NCBI RefSeq assembly: GCF_031453995.1 | Contig: NZ_JAVDPZ010000006.1 | Span: 1 to 64,000 of the forward strand | DNA from: Nitrobacter vulgaris | GTDB taxonomy: Bacteria > Pseudomonadota > Alphaproteobacteria > Rhizobiales > Xanthobacteraceae | Reading direction: 5' to 3' | DNA: 64,000 nucleotides | In this document: piece by piece, positions 44,863 through 52,987 of the stretch | How positions within the stretch are numbered: position 1 is the stretch's first letter | Layout: every line of letters starts with the position of its first letter | Position numbers and translations under genes: made by a program | Notes under the pieces: generated by a model | The model's input: the letters and a program-made list of their open reading frames with translations, nothing else | What the model was told of the DNA's origin: nothing | Database searches by the model: none

Positions 44863-45027
44863 TTACTGAAGTCCGGCATTGACCGCGGTGAACTTGGTAA
44901 ACAGGCTTGTGCCAATGGTTTGAACAACGGTTATGATCGCGACGGAAATACCGGCGGCGATCAGTCCATACTCGATAGCGGTCGCGCCGGACTCATCCTT
45001 CAGAAAACGGGAAAAAAGGGTCTTCAT
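44863..45027 (-). CDS. Flp/Fap-type pilin
   Basis: The 54-residue protein begins MKTLFSRFLKDESGATAIEY and continues with GLIAAGISVAIITVVQTIG. The G-x-x-x-x-E-Y processing site of Flp prepilins (cleavage after the Gly in Ser-Gly-Ala-Thr-Ala-Ile-Glu-Tyr) and the following hydrophobic helix are both present. It is the major subunit of the Tad pilus. A GGAGCTAGCT ribosome-binding region precedes the ATG, and a strong terminator follows. Confidence 0.95.
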   Translation of the reverse strand: MKTLFSRFLKDESGATAIEYGLIAAGISVAIITVVQTIGTSLFTKFTAVNAGLQ

Positions 45028-45410
45028 AGCTAGCTCCATGTGTTCACGTGGCTGTCGAACTACCTGGTCCTAACGGCGTTCTCAGCACCGTGACCATGTC
45101 GTCACCGTAAGCGGGGAGAATTGCAGCGCAGTTAATTCGATTGAATAAAACAGAGTCATAACCGGCTGTGTGTGTCTCAGAGTGAATTTATATTTAAAGG
45201 AGATTTATAAAAATGCGTTCGACATGAGACTGCGCTGGAGCATGTTCGCGGCGGCGACTTTTGCAGATCGCCCTTCGTCCGAAAGCGAGGCGCCGGCACG
45301 TTCCCCTGGTGCGCGTTTGCAGTTCATTCATCAATTAACGGCAAATTTGATGTCGTGGCCGGCAGTATTGGCATTGTCCTTTTCGGCCCCTGTGCGTTCC
45401 GGAGTAGAGT
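45028..45410. other. Divergent control region of the Tad locus
   Basis: This gap separates the leftward pilin from the rightward operon, so promoters for both should lie here. The part 45120-45215 is AT-rich. AAAGGAG at 45199-45205 is spaced for an ATG at 45212 that opens a four-codon frame (Met-Arg-Ser-Thr, stop). A second frame from 45224 runs into the next gene and overlaps its start. Neither resembles a known protein; the mini-frame could be a leader. Confidence 0.4.
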
Positions 45411-45902
45411 ATGTGGTTTAAGTCCCTGCGCGGCCCTTCGCCTGCTTCGGTCATCGGCATGTCGCTCGCAGCGGCAATTTTGCTTGGTCCAGCGGCGGCT
45501 CCCGCCGAAGTGACCAGTGAGCCGATTTCGGTCAATGTCGACCAAGCGAAGCTGGTCAGGCTGCCCGGGCATATCGCGACGATTGTGGTCGGTAACCCGC
45601 TAATTGCCGACGTTACCCTGCAGCCTGGCGGCCTCGTTGTCGTGACCGGTAAGGGTTATGGCGCAACCAACGTGATTGCGATGGACCGCGCCGGAAGCAT
45701 TCTGGTGGATCGCATCATTCAGGTCGAAGGGCCAAGCGATCAGATGGTGACGGTCTATCGCGGCCTGGAACGTGAATCGTATAGCTGCATGCCGATTTGC
45801 CAGAAACGGGTCACCCTCGGGGACAGCACCGCTTACTTCAAGGCGACAATGGACCAAGCCAGCAATCTGAGTTCGCAGGCCGGCGGCACCTCCACAAAAT
45901 AA
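45411..45902 (+). CDS. Pilus assembly protein with secretin N-domain only
   Basis: The 163-residue protein has a signal peptide (cleaved near Ala-Pro-Ala-Glu) and a single type II/III secretion pilus N-domain: ISVNVDQAKLVRLPGHIATI, VVGNPLIADVTLQPGGLVVV and GKGYGATNVIAMDRAGSIL. This domain also begins CpaC, but here no secretin barrel follows. A Cys pair near residue 123 (SCMPICQ) may form a disulfide. It starts the plus-strand Tad operon with GGAG upstream. It may be a periplasmic adaptor for the secretin. Confidence 0.85.
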   Translation: MWFKSLRGPSPASVIGMSLAAAILLGPAAAPAEVTSEPISVNVDQAKLVRLPGHIATIVVGNPLIADVTLQPGGLVVVTGKGYGATNVIAMDRAGSILVDRIIQVEGPSDQMVTVYRGLERESYSCMPICQKRVTLGDSTAYFKATMDQASNLSSQAGGTSTK

Positions 45903-46086
45903 GAACGCCGATTGATGACCGGGCTTCCAGCTCTGCTGGCAGCAGCGCTGCTTCACCGATTCAGAATCGGTTAATATCTGGTATACGGCGAGGGGCATTC
46001 TGCTTCTATCGGGCGAAACACTTCAACAATCAGTTTCGGCTAGTCCTTGACAGTAGATAAATCCCGCCGTGTGCAAGGATTTCACG

Positions 46087-46650
46087 ATGTCGCCGTTTCT
46101 CCGCCTCAGGTCCACAATCGTAAGCGCGGCTCGTTTTCGCGGCAACCAGCGCGGGTCCGCGGCGGTGGAATTTGCTCTCGTCGCACCGCTGTTCTTCGCG
46201 CTCCTGTTCGCGATCATCGAGACAGGAATGGTGTTTTTTGCGAGCCAGAGCCTTGAGACCGCCTTGCAGGACTCCGCGCGGACGATCATGACCGGCCAGG
46301 CGCAGATCAACAATCTCACGAAACAGAGTTTCAAGGCCAACATCGTCTGCAAGTACGCCAGTGTTCTGTTCGACTGTGAGAACGGCATCTTTGTCGATGT
46401 CCAGAGCTACCCGTCCGGATTCGGGAGCGTGGCGATCTCCAATCCGGTCTCGAGCGGAGATTTCAATAACACGAAATACAACCCCGGCGGTCCGGGAGAC
46501 ATCGTCGTCGTGCGGCTGTTCTATCAGTGGCCGCTGTATGTCACGGGGCTCGGTTACAACATCGCCAACCTAGGCGACAACAAGCGGCTGCTGTCGGCGA
46601 CGGCCGCCTTCAAGAACGAGCCCTATCCGACCCCGACACCATCATCCTGA
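46087..46650 (+). CDS. TadE-like pseudopilin
   Basis: The 187-residue protein from the ATG at 46087 (AAGGA upstream) has a prepilin-like N-terminus: a basic leader (FRGNQRGSAAVEFALVAPLF) followed by a hydrophobic helix (FALLFAIIETGMVFF). The Glu at position +5 of the mature protein is conserved. TadE-like proteins are processed by the TadV peptidase and form a minor pilin tip or initiation complex. A GTG at 46069 would add six residues. Next comes a second TadE-like gene. Confidence 0.88.
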   Translation: MSPFLRLRSTIVSAARFRGNQRGSAAVEFALVAPLFFALLFAIIETGMVFFASQSLETALQDSARTIMTGQAQINNLTKQSFKANIVCKYASVLFDCENGIFVDVQSYPSGFGSVAISNPVSSGDFNNTKYNPGGPGDIVVVRLFYQWPLYVTGLGYNIANLGDNKRLLSATAAFKNEPYPTPTPSS

Positions 46651-46675
46651 TGATCGATGCGGGAAACGGCAGTGT

Positions 46676-47413
46676 ATGCGAATTGAGAATGTGAAGCCGA
46701 TGTTGAGAGTGTTTTCGAGCGAAGTGGATGCCGGTTGGCGTGAAGACAACGCGTCAAAACAAGAATCTGGAGCCTCGTTCCGATTTGATCGGAACGGAAA
46801 TGGCTCGAACTTCCGGTCTTGCCTCAGACGTACGGCCGCAGCGCTGCGGCGGGATTCGCGCGGCATGGCAGCAACCGAGTTTGCGATGATCGTGCCGATG
46901 ATGCTGGTGATGCTGTTCGGGACCATCGATGTGTCATCAGGCGTGGCTGTCAAGCGCAAGGTCACGCTGGTCGCGCGGACTCTGTCCGATCTCACCTCGC
47001 AGTCCAGGGGGGTTAACGATGCCGACGTGACGAATTTTTTGGCTGCCGGCTACGGCATCATGTGGCCCTATCCCTCGGCACCGGTTCAGGCCACGATTTC
47101 GGAGTTGTATATCGATCCTGCGTCTTCGGTGGCGCGGGTGCAATGGAGCAAGGGCAAAGCGCCGCGAGGTACAGGGTCAACGGTCGGCATTCCCTCGGGG
47201 CTCATCGGGCGGGATTCGTCTGGCAAGGTGCTCCCAAATCAGTACCTGATCTTCAGCGAGGTCAGCTATCTCTATCAGCCGATCGTCGGCTACGTCATCT
47301 CGAAGGCCGGCATCAAGCTGAGCGACACTACCTATACCCGCCCGCGTAAGTTCAGCTGCGTCACCTATCCCACGCCGGCCTCTGGCATTTATCCTCCTTG
47401 CCCGACCAGTTGA
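46676..47413 (+). CDS. TadE/TadG-like pseudopilin with repeat-derived N-terminus
   Basis: The recognisable part starts near residue 58 with RRDSRGMAATEFAMIVPMML, a pseudopilin leader and helix with the conserved Glu. About 170 residues of a periplasmic domain follow. The first 50 or so codons (46676-46830) include block A of the dispersed repeat in frame (VFSSEVDAGWREDNASKQ), so the N-terminus is either a late addition or not translated. Then the true start would be an internal codon; the ATG at 46864 would remove the leader. It lies 25 bp after the first TadE-like gene. Confidence 0.75.
   Translation: MRIENVKPMLRVFSSEVDAGWREDNASKQESGASFRFDRNGNGSNFRSCLRRTAAALRRDSRGMAATEFAMIVPMMLVMLFGTIDVSSGVAVKRKVTLVARTLSDLTSQSRGVNDADVTNFLAAGYGIMWPYPSAPVQATISELYIDPASSVARVQWSKGKAPRGTGSTVGIPSGLIGRDSSGKVLPNQYLIFSEVSYLYQPIVGYVISKAGIKLSDTTYTRPRKFSCVTYPTPASGIYPPCPTS
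46709..46757. repeat. Dispersed repeat block A inside a coding frame
   Basis: GTGTTTTCGAGCGAAGTGGA followed by GGCGTGAAGACAACGCGTCAAA matches 11554-11607 with few changes. It falls within the open frame of the second TadE-like gene. A dyad (CCGATTTGATCGG) follows at about 46779-46791. Confidence 0.65.
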
Positions 47414-47450
47414 AGTTACGCGAAAACTCCAAGGTATCGTCACAAACCAA

Positions 47451-47479
47451 AAAAGGCCGCGCTGAGGGCGCGGCCTTTC
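47451..47479 (+). terminator. Rho-independent terminator between convergent genes
   Basis: AAAGGCCGCGC-TGAG-GGCGCGGCCTTTC forms a GC-rich stem of about 11 bp with A-rich and T-rich sides. It lies 38 bp after the TadE/G-like gene and 44 bp from the end of cspA, so it can end both transcripts. Confidence 0.8.
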
Positions 47480-47522
47480 TTCTGATGTGATCTTTTGGTT
47501 ATCAACAGGAGCAGGTCGCTGC

Positions 47523-47735
47523 CTAACCAGCCGCGCGGAGATTGTCGGCTGAAGACTTTCCAGAACGGCGATCAGCGACGATTTCGTAGCTGATCTTCTG
47601 TCCTTCACGCAGCGTTCCGAGTCCGGCACGCTCAACTGCGCTGATGTGAACGAACACGTCGTTGCCGCCATCGTCAGGTTGAATGAAGCCGTAGCCCTTG
47701 GTTGCGTTAAACCACTTCACGGTTCCCATGCTCAC
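47523..47735 (-). CDS. cspA: Cold-shock domain protein
   Basis: The 70-residue protein is a single cold-shock domain with both RNA-binding motifs (GTVKWFNATKGYGFIQPDDG and NDVFVHISAV). It binds single-stranded nucleic acid and melts RNA structure. I chose the GTG at 47735 (Val/Met-Ser-Met-Gly) because AAAGGGA sits at the right distance; the ATG at 47729 is the alternative. The long upstream space (to 47991) suggests a structured 5' leader, as usual for this family. Confidence 0.95.
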   Translation of the reverse strand: MSMGTVKWFNATKGYGFIQPDDGGNDVFVHISAVERAGLGTLREGQKISYEIVADRRSGKSSADNLRAAG

Positions 47736-47991
47736 GGGTAGTCCCTTTATCAAGTACGTATGTCGAAGCCCGCTTTTGGCGGGCTGGTGAGATTGGATTT
47801 TTGGAAGGGTCGTCAGCGTCTAAACCGGCTATACCGGTGGTAGCTAATGTCGTCCGGCCGAAAATCGCTAACCCTATATTATTCGAAGGTAAGCTCCGAA
47901 ACAATCCTGACGTGCAGGATTTTTTAAAAGATGCGTCGCCGGGCCTTTGGCCCCCTATCGGCGAGCGGTCTTCCCCCCCACGCCGAGAAGG

Positions 47992-48273
47992 TTATCTGCG
48001 GCGAAACTGGCCACCGCGCGGTGGTCCGCTGCGCGGCGGGCCACCGGGACGCTCGTCCTTGTGGCGGAAGATCAGACGTCCCTTCTCCAGATCGTAGGGG
48101 GACATCTCGATGGTGACGCGGTCGCCGGCCAGCGTCTTGATCCGATTTTTTTTCATCTTGCCGGCGGTATAGGCAACAATTTCGTGTCCGGCATCGAGCT
48201 GCACCCGATAGCGGGCGTCGGGCAGAATTTCGGTAACCAGTCCTTCGAACTGGATCAGTTCTTCTTTCGCCAT
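47992..48273 (-). CDS. infA: Translation initiation factor IF-1 paralogue with Arg/Gly/Pro tail
   Basis: The 93-residue protein is an S1-type OB fold matching IF-1 throughout (MAKEELIQFEGLVTEILPDA, GKMKKNRIKTLAGDRVTIEM, SPYDLEKGRLIFRHKD). A C-terminal extension of about 20 residues rich in Pro, Gly and Arg (ERPGGPPRSGPPRGGQFRRR) follows. Normal IF-1 has about 72 residues. The tail would favour RNA contact. Its position next to cspA and a DEAD-box helicase suggests a second, possibly cold-related IF-1, but the genome's other copy is outside the window. Confidence 0.9.
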   Translation of the reverse strand: MAKEELIQFEGLVTEILPDARYRVQLDAGHEIVAYTAGKMKKNRIKTLAGDRVTIEMSPYDLEKGRLIFRHKDERPGGPPRSGPPRGGQFRRR

Positions 48274-48538
48274 GAGTTTCTCCGGATCGAGTGGCGGTTC
48301 ACTAGATCACGATGATAGTGGATCGAGGCGATCCAAAACCATGACCGTGATCGATTCCGATATTCTGATAAGCGGGAAGGGTCGGAAAACCGCTACTTGC
48401 TCGCCCGCTCTGGTCTTGCGATTCTAGCATTTGCATCCGTCGGGCAGGAGTCCTGCACAGGAGTCCTGCAAATGATCTCTGGATCGGCATTCTCTTATCG
48501 ACTTGCCGCGAGTGGATAGCAAACGTCACATTCACCCG

Positions 48539-49975
48539 CTAGCGCTGAGGCGGCTGGTTGGATTTAAGGCGCGCAGGCCGACTTTTGCGATGCAGGAACG
48601 CAACCCCCTGCATCCCGTCGGCCTTGCTCCCCTGTGATGAACGGGAGGGCTCTTGCCGGGCGGTTTCCGATCGGCGGTTCGTTTGCGGCGTCCCCTTGCC
48701 ATTACGGCGGCGACGGCGCGGGCTTTTTGCGCCGGGAGCGGCGGCGTCCGCTCTGGTCGCATGACCGTGGGGTGCGGGGCGTCCGCTGCGAGGCTGTTGC
48801 TGAGCCGGCGCGGTCTCACGCTGCCCCGGTGTCCGGCGGTCTTCTCTTGGCAGTACCACGCGGATCAGTTTCTCGATATCGCGGAGATAGGCCATTTCTT
48901 CCGCTCCGGCGACCAGGGAGATCGCCGCGCCTTCGGTGCCTGCGCGCGCGGTGCGGCCAATGCGATGGACGTAAGTCTCCGGGACATTCGGGAGGTCGAA
49001 ATTGACGACGTGGCTGATCCCGTCAACGTCGATGCCCCGCGCCGCGATGTCGGTCGCAACCAGCGTCCGGATCTCGCCAGTTCGGAACGCCGCCAGCACG
49101 CGCTCGCGGTGGTTCTGCGATTTGTTGCCGTGGATCGCATCCGACCTGATGCCGGACTTGGCAAGGCTTTTCACGACCTTGTCGGCGCCGTGCTTGGTTC
49201 GCGTGAAGATCAACGCCCGGTTGACCGGCTCCTGCTTCAGAAGCTGGGCCAGGAACGCGGACTTGTTGGCATGATCGACCTGGATGATGCGTTGGGCGAT
49301 GCGGTCCACGGTCGAGGCGACCGGTGTTACCGCGACGCGAGCCGGATCACGTAACATCTGGTTGGCGAGTTCTGCGATGTCCTTTGGCATGGTGGCCGAG
49401 AAAAGCAGCGTTTGCCGCTTCACCGGCAGCTTGGCGATGACTTTGCGAATGTCATGGATGAAGCCCATGTCGAGCATACGGTCGGCTTCGTCCAGCACGA
49501 GAAATTCGACTTGGCCGAGCTTCAGGCCGTTGCTTTGAACGAGATCGAGCAAGCGTCCTGGCGTAGCGACCATGACGTCGACGCCGTGCATAACAGAGCG
49601 GACCTGCCGTCCCATCGGGACGCCGCCGATCGCGAGAGCTGAAGTCAGGCGCATGTGACGGCCGTAGGCGTTGAAGTTTTCGAGGATCTGGCCCGAAAGC
49701 TCGCGCGTTGGGCTGAGCACCAGAACCCGGCAGTTCTTGGATTGCGGCTTGATACGATTCTGCAGCAGCCGATGCAAGATCGGCAGCGCGAAGGCCGCCG
49801 TCTTGCCGGTGCCAGTCTGGGCAATCCCGACAATGTCGCGTCCCGTAAGGGCAAGAGGAATGGTTTGAGCTTGGATGGGCGTGGGCGTCAGATAGTTTTC
49901 TTCCGCGAGCGCACGCAAAATCGGATCGGCAAGGCCGAAATCCTGAAAGGTAGACAAAAGGCTGTTTCTTTCCAT
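48539..49975 (-). CDS. rhlE: DEAD-box RNA helicase, RhlE type
   Basis: The 478-residue helicase has every motif: Q motif (FGLADPILRALAEENYLTPT then PIQAQTIP), Walker A AQTGTGKTAAF, PTRELSGQI, VATPGRLLDL, DEADRMLDMGF, SATMP, and HRIGRTARAG in the second domain. Residues from about 385 form a basic, Gln/Arg/Pro-rich tail (EDRRTPGQRETAPAQQQP, KSPRRRRRNGKG), typical of RhlE proteins. I chose the ATG at 49975 because the family begins shortly before the Q motif. It probably unwinds rRNA or mRNA structure together with neighbouring cspA and infA. Confidence 0.95.
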   Translation of the reverse strand: MERNSLLSTFQDFGLADPILRALAEENYLTPTPIQAQTIPLALTGRDIVGIAQTGTGKTAAFALPILHRLLQNRIKPQSKNCRVLVLSPTRELSGQILENFNAYGRHMRLTSALAIGGVPMGRQVRSVMHGVDVMVATPGRLLDLVQSNGLKLGQVEFLVLDEADRMLDMGFIHDIRKVIAKLPVKRQTLLFSATMPKDIAELANQMLRDPARVAVTPVASTVDRIAQRIIQVDHANKSAFLAQLLKQEPVNRALIFTRTKHGADKVVKSLAKSGIRSDAIHGNKSQNHRERVLAAFRTGEIRTLVATDIAARGIDVDGISHVVNFDLPNVPETYVHRIGRTARAGTEGAAISLVAGAEEMAYLRDIEKLIRVVLPREDRRTPGQRETAPAQQQPRSGRPAPHGHATRADAAAPGAKSPRRRRRNGKGTPQTNRRSETARQEPSRSSQGSKADGMQGVAFLHRKSRPARLKSNQPPQR

Positions 49976-50320
49976 TATGCGACCAGGCGCCCGGGCCACA
50001 TCGGCCGGAGCGTACCAGGGCGTCTGTGACACCCGCGTGTTTGGGGCGTCGATGAGGTTAGCTAGAGAAAGGGCAAGCCAGAAACCGTCGGACGGGCTCA
50101 GAACACGCGGCTCGCAGTGACCTGATATCTTTCAAGGCCGTGCTATCATATGAAGCAGGACCGCGACGGATTCAAGGTGAATTGTCGTGGTTTCGCCCCG
50201 CGACGAGTTCCCGTGGAGCTATAGCCAGCCTGCCGTCATCGACGCTGGAGGTCCCACCCGGCCAGGAATGTACAGAACTTGGCCGTTGACCGGCAGCCCA
50301 CTGCCAGCCGGCCTTTACTT
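49976..50320. other. Gene-free stretch between rhlE and the pseudouridine synthase
   Basis: I find no supported gene, tRNA or clear terminator. A plus-strand frame (50187-50444) runs antisense into the pseudouridine synthase and has no recognisable sequence. The rhlE promoter and leader must lie in the part next to 49976. Confidence 0.35.
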
Positions 50321-51181
50321 TTACTGCCCGCTCCAACCGCAGACCTTGAGCAACGCGTGCAAATGCGCCGGCACCGGCGCGGTGACCACGACAGGCGGCT
50401 TGTTCTTCGAAAGGGGAATCGCGATCTCGCGCGCATGCAGGTGAAGGCTAGGTTCGCCGAAGCGCGGGATGTATTGTTCGTTTCGTAGGCGGCGTAAACT
50501 GGCCTCGGTTCCGTAAATGGTGTCGCCGACGATCGGCCAGTCCATCGCCGCACAATGGACGCGCAGTTGATGGGTGCGGCCGGTAACCGGCTCCAGCGAC
50601 AGCCAGGTGAACTGAACTCCATTTCCCTTTGTGGGGGAGGATTCGGGAAAGGGGTGAACTGCAGCCTCACAGCCGCTTGAGTTTACTTCGCTCCTGCACG
50701 CTTCGCGTTCGACCCCTTCCTCAGAAGGGGAGATATTAAGAGGAGATCGCCCCAGCACTTTCCATTTCGTGACCGACGGCAACCCGTTCGGATCTGGCTT
50801 CTGCCACCAGCCGCGTTCTTCGTTCAGCCGCCCGAGCGGAATGTCGACGGTGCCTTCGTCCTCGGCAGGGCCGCCCTCGACCACGGCCCAGTAGGTTTTT
50901 GAGATCTTGCCGTGCTTGAATAGCAAGCCGAGCGAAGCCGTCGCCTTGCGATGGCGTCCGAGTACCAGACAGCCCGAGGTGTCGCGGTCAAGCCGATGGG
51001 CAAGCACCGGCGGTCGCGGCAGGCCGAACCGCAGCGCCTCGAACGACGCTTCGAGATTGGCGCCGCCCTTGGGACCGCGATGCACGGGGATGCCGGCCGG
51101 CTTGTCGATCACCAGCATCAACCCGTCGCGGTGGAGCACGCGGGCCTGGATTTCCTCCGGCGTCGGCTGTGCTGTATCCAT
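50321..51181 (-). CDS. RluA-family RNA pseudouridine synthase
   Basis: The 286-residue enzyme contains MLVIDKPAGIPVHRGP, the catalytic HRLDRDTSGCLVLGR (Asp nucleophile about residue 66) and LEPVTGRTHQLRVHCAAMDW, PIVGDTIYG near the C-terminus. These are the RluA signatures. It isomerises uridine in rRNA or tRNA. There is no S4 domain, as in RluA/TruC-like short forms. Residues about 146-190 are unlike the family and correspond to a repeat inserted in frame (see the repeat entry). The ATG at 51181 is the first in frame. Confidence 0.93.
   Translation of the reverse strand: MDTAQPTPEEIQARVLHRDGLMLVIDKPAGIPVHRGPKGGANLEASFEALRFGLPRPPVLAHRLDRDTSGCLVLGRHRKATASLGLLFKHGKISKTYWAVVEGGPAEDEGTVDIPLGRLNEERGWWQKPDPNGLPSVTKWKVLGRSPLNISPSEEGVEREACRSEVNSSGCEAAVHPFPESSPTKGNGVQFTWLSLEPVTGRTHQLRVHCAAMDWPIVGDTIYGTEASLRRLRNEQYIPRFGEPSLHLHAREIAIPLSKNKPPVVVTAPVPAHLHALLKVCGWSGQ
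50623..50745. repeat. Palindromic repeat inserted in frame in the pseudouridine synthase gene
   Basis: The segment runs from TCCATTTCCCTTTGTGGGGG to CCCCTTCCTCAGAAGGGGAG. It has inverted CCC-TTT-GGGGG and CCCCTTC-GAAGGGG elements near its ends, and a middle with GAGTTTACTTCGCTCCTGCACGCTTCGC. It encodes about 41 residues (rich in Ser, Pro, Glu) that interrupt the conserved fold between VTKWKVLGRSPLN and QFTWLSLEPVTGRTH. The look is that of the mobile palindromic elements that enter genes without breaking the frame. Confidence 0.6.
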
Positions 51182-51293
51182 GGCTCACATTAATTCCGAT
51201 GTCGGCATAGCCTCATCCGAAAATCGCAGCTTTTTGGCATCGGGCCGCTCAACCCTTTCGCTCGCAGGTCGAAACGGCTAACACACCTCCATA

Positions 51294-52241
51294 ATGAGCG
51301 ACAGCACCGAGGACAAACCGAAACAAAGCTGGTGGCGTAGGCTGTCCGGCGGCCTCAAGCGGACTTCGACTTCGCTTGGGACCGCAGTGGCTGATCTTGT
51401 CACCAAGCGCAAGCTCGACCGCGCGATGCTCGACGACATTGAGGACGTGCTGTTGCGCGCCGATCTTGGAACCGCGGTTGCGGAACGCATCGCGGAGGCG
51501 GTGGGCGAGGGACGCTACGACAAGGCGATTTCCGCCGATGAGGTGAAGGCGGTTGTCGCGACCGAAGTGGAAAAAGTTCTTGCTCCGGTGGCACGGCCGC
51601 TGGTCATCGACGACACGTTAAAGCCCTTCGTTATTCTGGTGGTGGGTGTCAACGGCTCCGGCAAGACGACGACCATCGGCAAGCTTGCGGCGAAATTTTC
51701 CGCCGAGGGCCGCAAGGTGATGATGGCGGCCGGCGACACGTTTCGGGCTGCGGCGATCGAGCAATTGAAGGTTTGGGGTGAGCGGACCGGATCGCCGGTC
51801 ATCGCAGGCGCGCAGGGGTCGGATTCGGCCAGTCTGGCGTTCAACGCGCTGACGGAGGCGCGGAACGAGAAACGCGATGTGCTGCTGATCGATACGGCGG
51901 GCCGCCTGCAGAACAAGGCGGAACTGATGAACGAACTTGAAAAAATGGTTCGCGTCATCCGGAGGGTCGATGCATTGGCCCCGCATGCGGTGCTGCTGGT
52001 GCTCGATGCCACTGTCGGACAGAACGCGCTGTCGCAAGTCGAGGCATTTCATCGCACTGCCGGGGTCACCGGTCTCGTGATGACCAAGCTGGATGGCACC
52101 GCCCGCGGCGGTATTCTGGTGGCGCTGGCGGAGAAGCATAAACTGCCGGTACATTTCATCGGCGTCGGCGAGAGCATCGACGATCTCGCGCCGTTCACCG
52201 CGCGCGATTTCGCACGGGCGGTCGCGGGGATCGAGACCTAG
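51294..52241 (+). CDS. ftsY: Signal recognition particle receptor FtsY
   Basis: The 315-residue GTPase has the helical N domain (residues 25-95) and the G domain with GVNGSGKTTTIGKLA (about residue 117), DTFRAAAIEQL, DTAGRLQNKAELM (about 200) and TKLDGTARGG (about 264). The acidic A domain seen in some bacteria is nearly absent. It docks ribosome-SRP complexes at the membrane. It is followed by yciB 91 bp downstream, a pairing I recall from related genomes. Confidence 0.97.
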   Translation: MSDSTEDKPKQSWWRRLSGGLKRTSTSLGTAVADLVTKRKLDRAMLDDIEDVLLRADLGTAVAERIAEAVGEGRYDKAISADEVKAVVATEVEKVLAPVARPLVIDDTLKPFVILVVGVNGSGKTTTIGKLAAKFSAEGRKVMMAAGDTFRAAAIEQLKVWGERTGSPVIAGAQGSDSASLAFNALTEARNEKRDVLLIDTAGRLQNKAELMNELEKMVRVIRRVDALAPHAVLLVLDATVGQNALSQVEAFHRTAGVTGLVMTKLDGTARGGILVALAEKHKLPVHFIGVGESIDDLAPFTARDFARAVAGIET

Positions 52242-52332
52242 TTTTTTTGTCATGCCCGCGTCGACGGGATATCGAAACCGTTCGGAATATCGGATCATCC
52301 GCTTTCGCGGACGGTCACAACAGGCAGGATGG

Positions 52333-52935
52333 ATGGACAAGAAGCAACCGCACCCGCTGTTCAAGCTTGCGACCGAACTCGGGCCGCTGCTGGTGTTCTT
52401 CGCCGCCAATGCGAAGTTTAACCTGTTCGTCGCAACGGCTGCGTTCATGGTGGCGATCACAGTGGCGATGATCGCCTCCTATGCGGTGACCCGACATATT
52501 CCGTTGATGGCCCTGGTTACGGGGGGTATCGTCATCGTGTTCGGTACGCTGACGCTGGTGCTGCACGACGAAACCTTCATCAAGGTGAAGCCGACCATCA
52601 TATACGGGCTATTCGCAAGTGTGCTCGGCGGCGGGTTGCTGTTCGGCCGCTCCTTCATCGCGATCATGTTCGATCAGGTGTTCAATCTGACGCCGCGCGG
52701 TTGGCGGCTGTTGACGCTGCGCTGGGCGCTGTTCTTTTTCGCGATGGCAATCCTCAACGAATTCATCTGGCGTACCCAAAGCACGGATGTCTGGGTCAAC
52801 TTCAAGGTTTTCGGCGCGGTCCCGCTCACCATGATCTTCGCGATGATGCAGATGCCGTTGACTAAACGCTATCAGCTGGAGCCCGCCACGCTCGAGGCCA
52901 GCGACGCGAGGGAAGGCGATATCGGGAAAGGCTAA
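52333..52935 (+). CDS. yciB: Inner membrane septation-type protein YciB/IspZ
   Basis: The 200-residue protein has five or six membrane segments and the family signature pattern HPLFKLATELGPLLVFFAAN, VKPTIIYGLFASVLGGGLLF, LTPRGWRLLTLRWALFFFAM and NEFIWRTQSTDVWVNFKVFG. YciB helps keep envelope integrity and is linked to division and elongation. I chose the ATG at 52333 (AGGATGG upstream) because the conserved region begins there; the frame is open upstream inside ftsY. Confidence 0.94.
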   Translation: MDKKQPHPLFKLATELGPLLVFFAANAKFNLFVATAAFMVAITVAMIASYAVTRHIPLMALVTGGIVIVFGTLTLVLHDETFIKVKPTIIYGLFASVLGGGLLFGRSFIAIMFDQVFNLTPRGWRLLTLRWALFFFAMAILNEFIWRTQSTDVWVNFKVFGAVPLTMIFAMMQMPLTKRYQLEPATLEASDAREGDIGKG

Positions 52936-52987
52936 TCGCTTCCATCCTTTCGCGGCTTGCGAGAGCAATTTGCAACGAAGGCGTGAT

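Noticed and set aside
48653..49354. 233-codon plus-strand frame over the helicase gene
   Set aside because: Antisense to rhlE, whose motifs are unmistakable.
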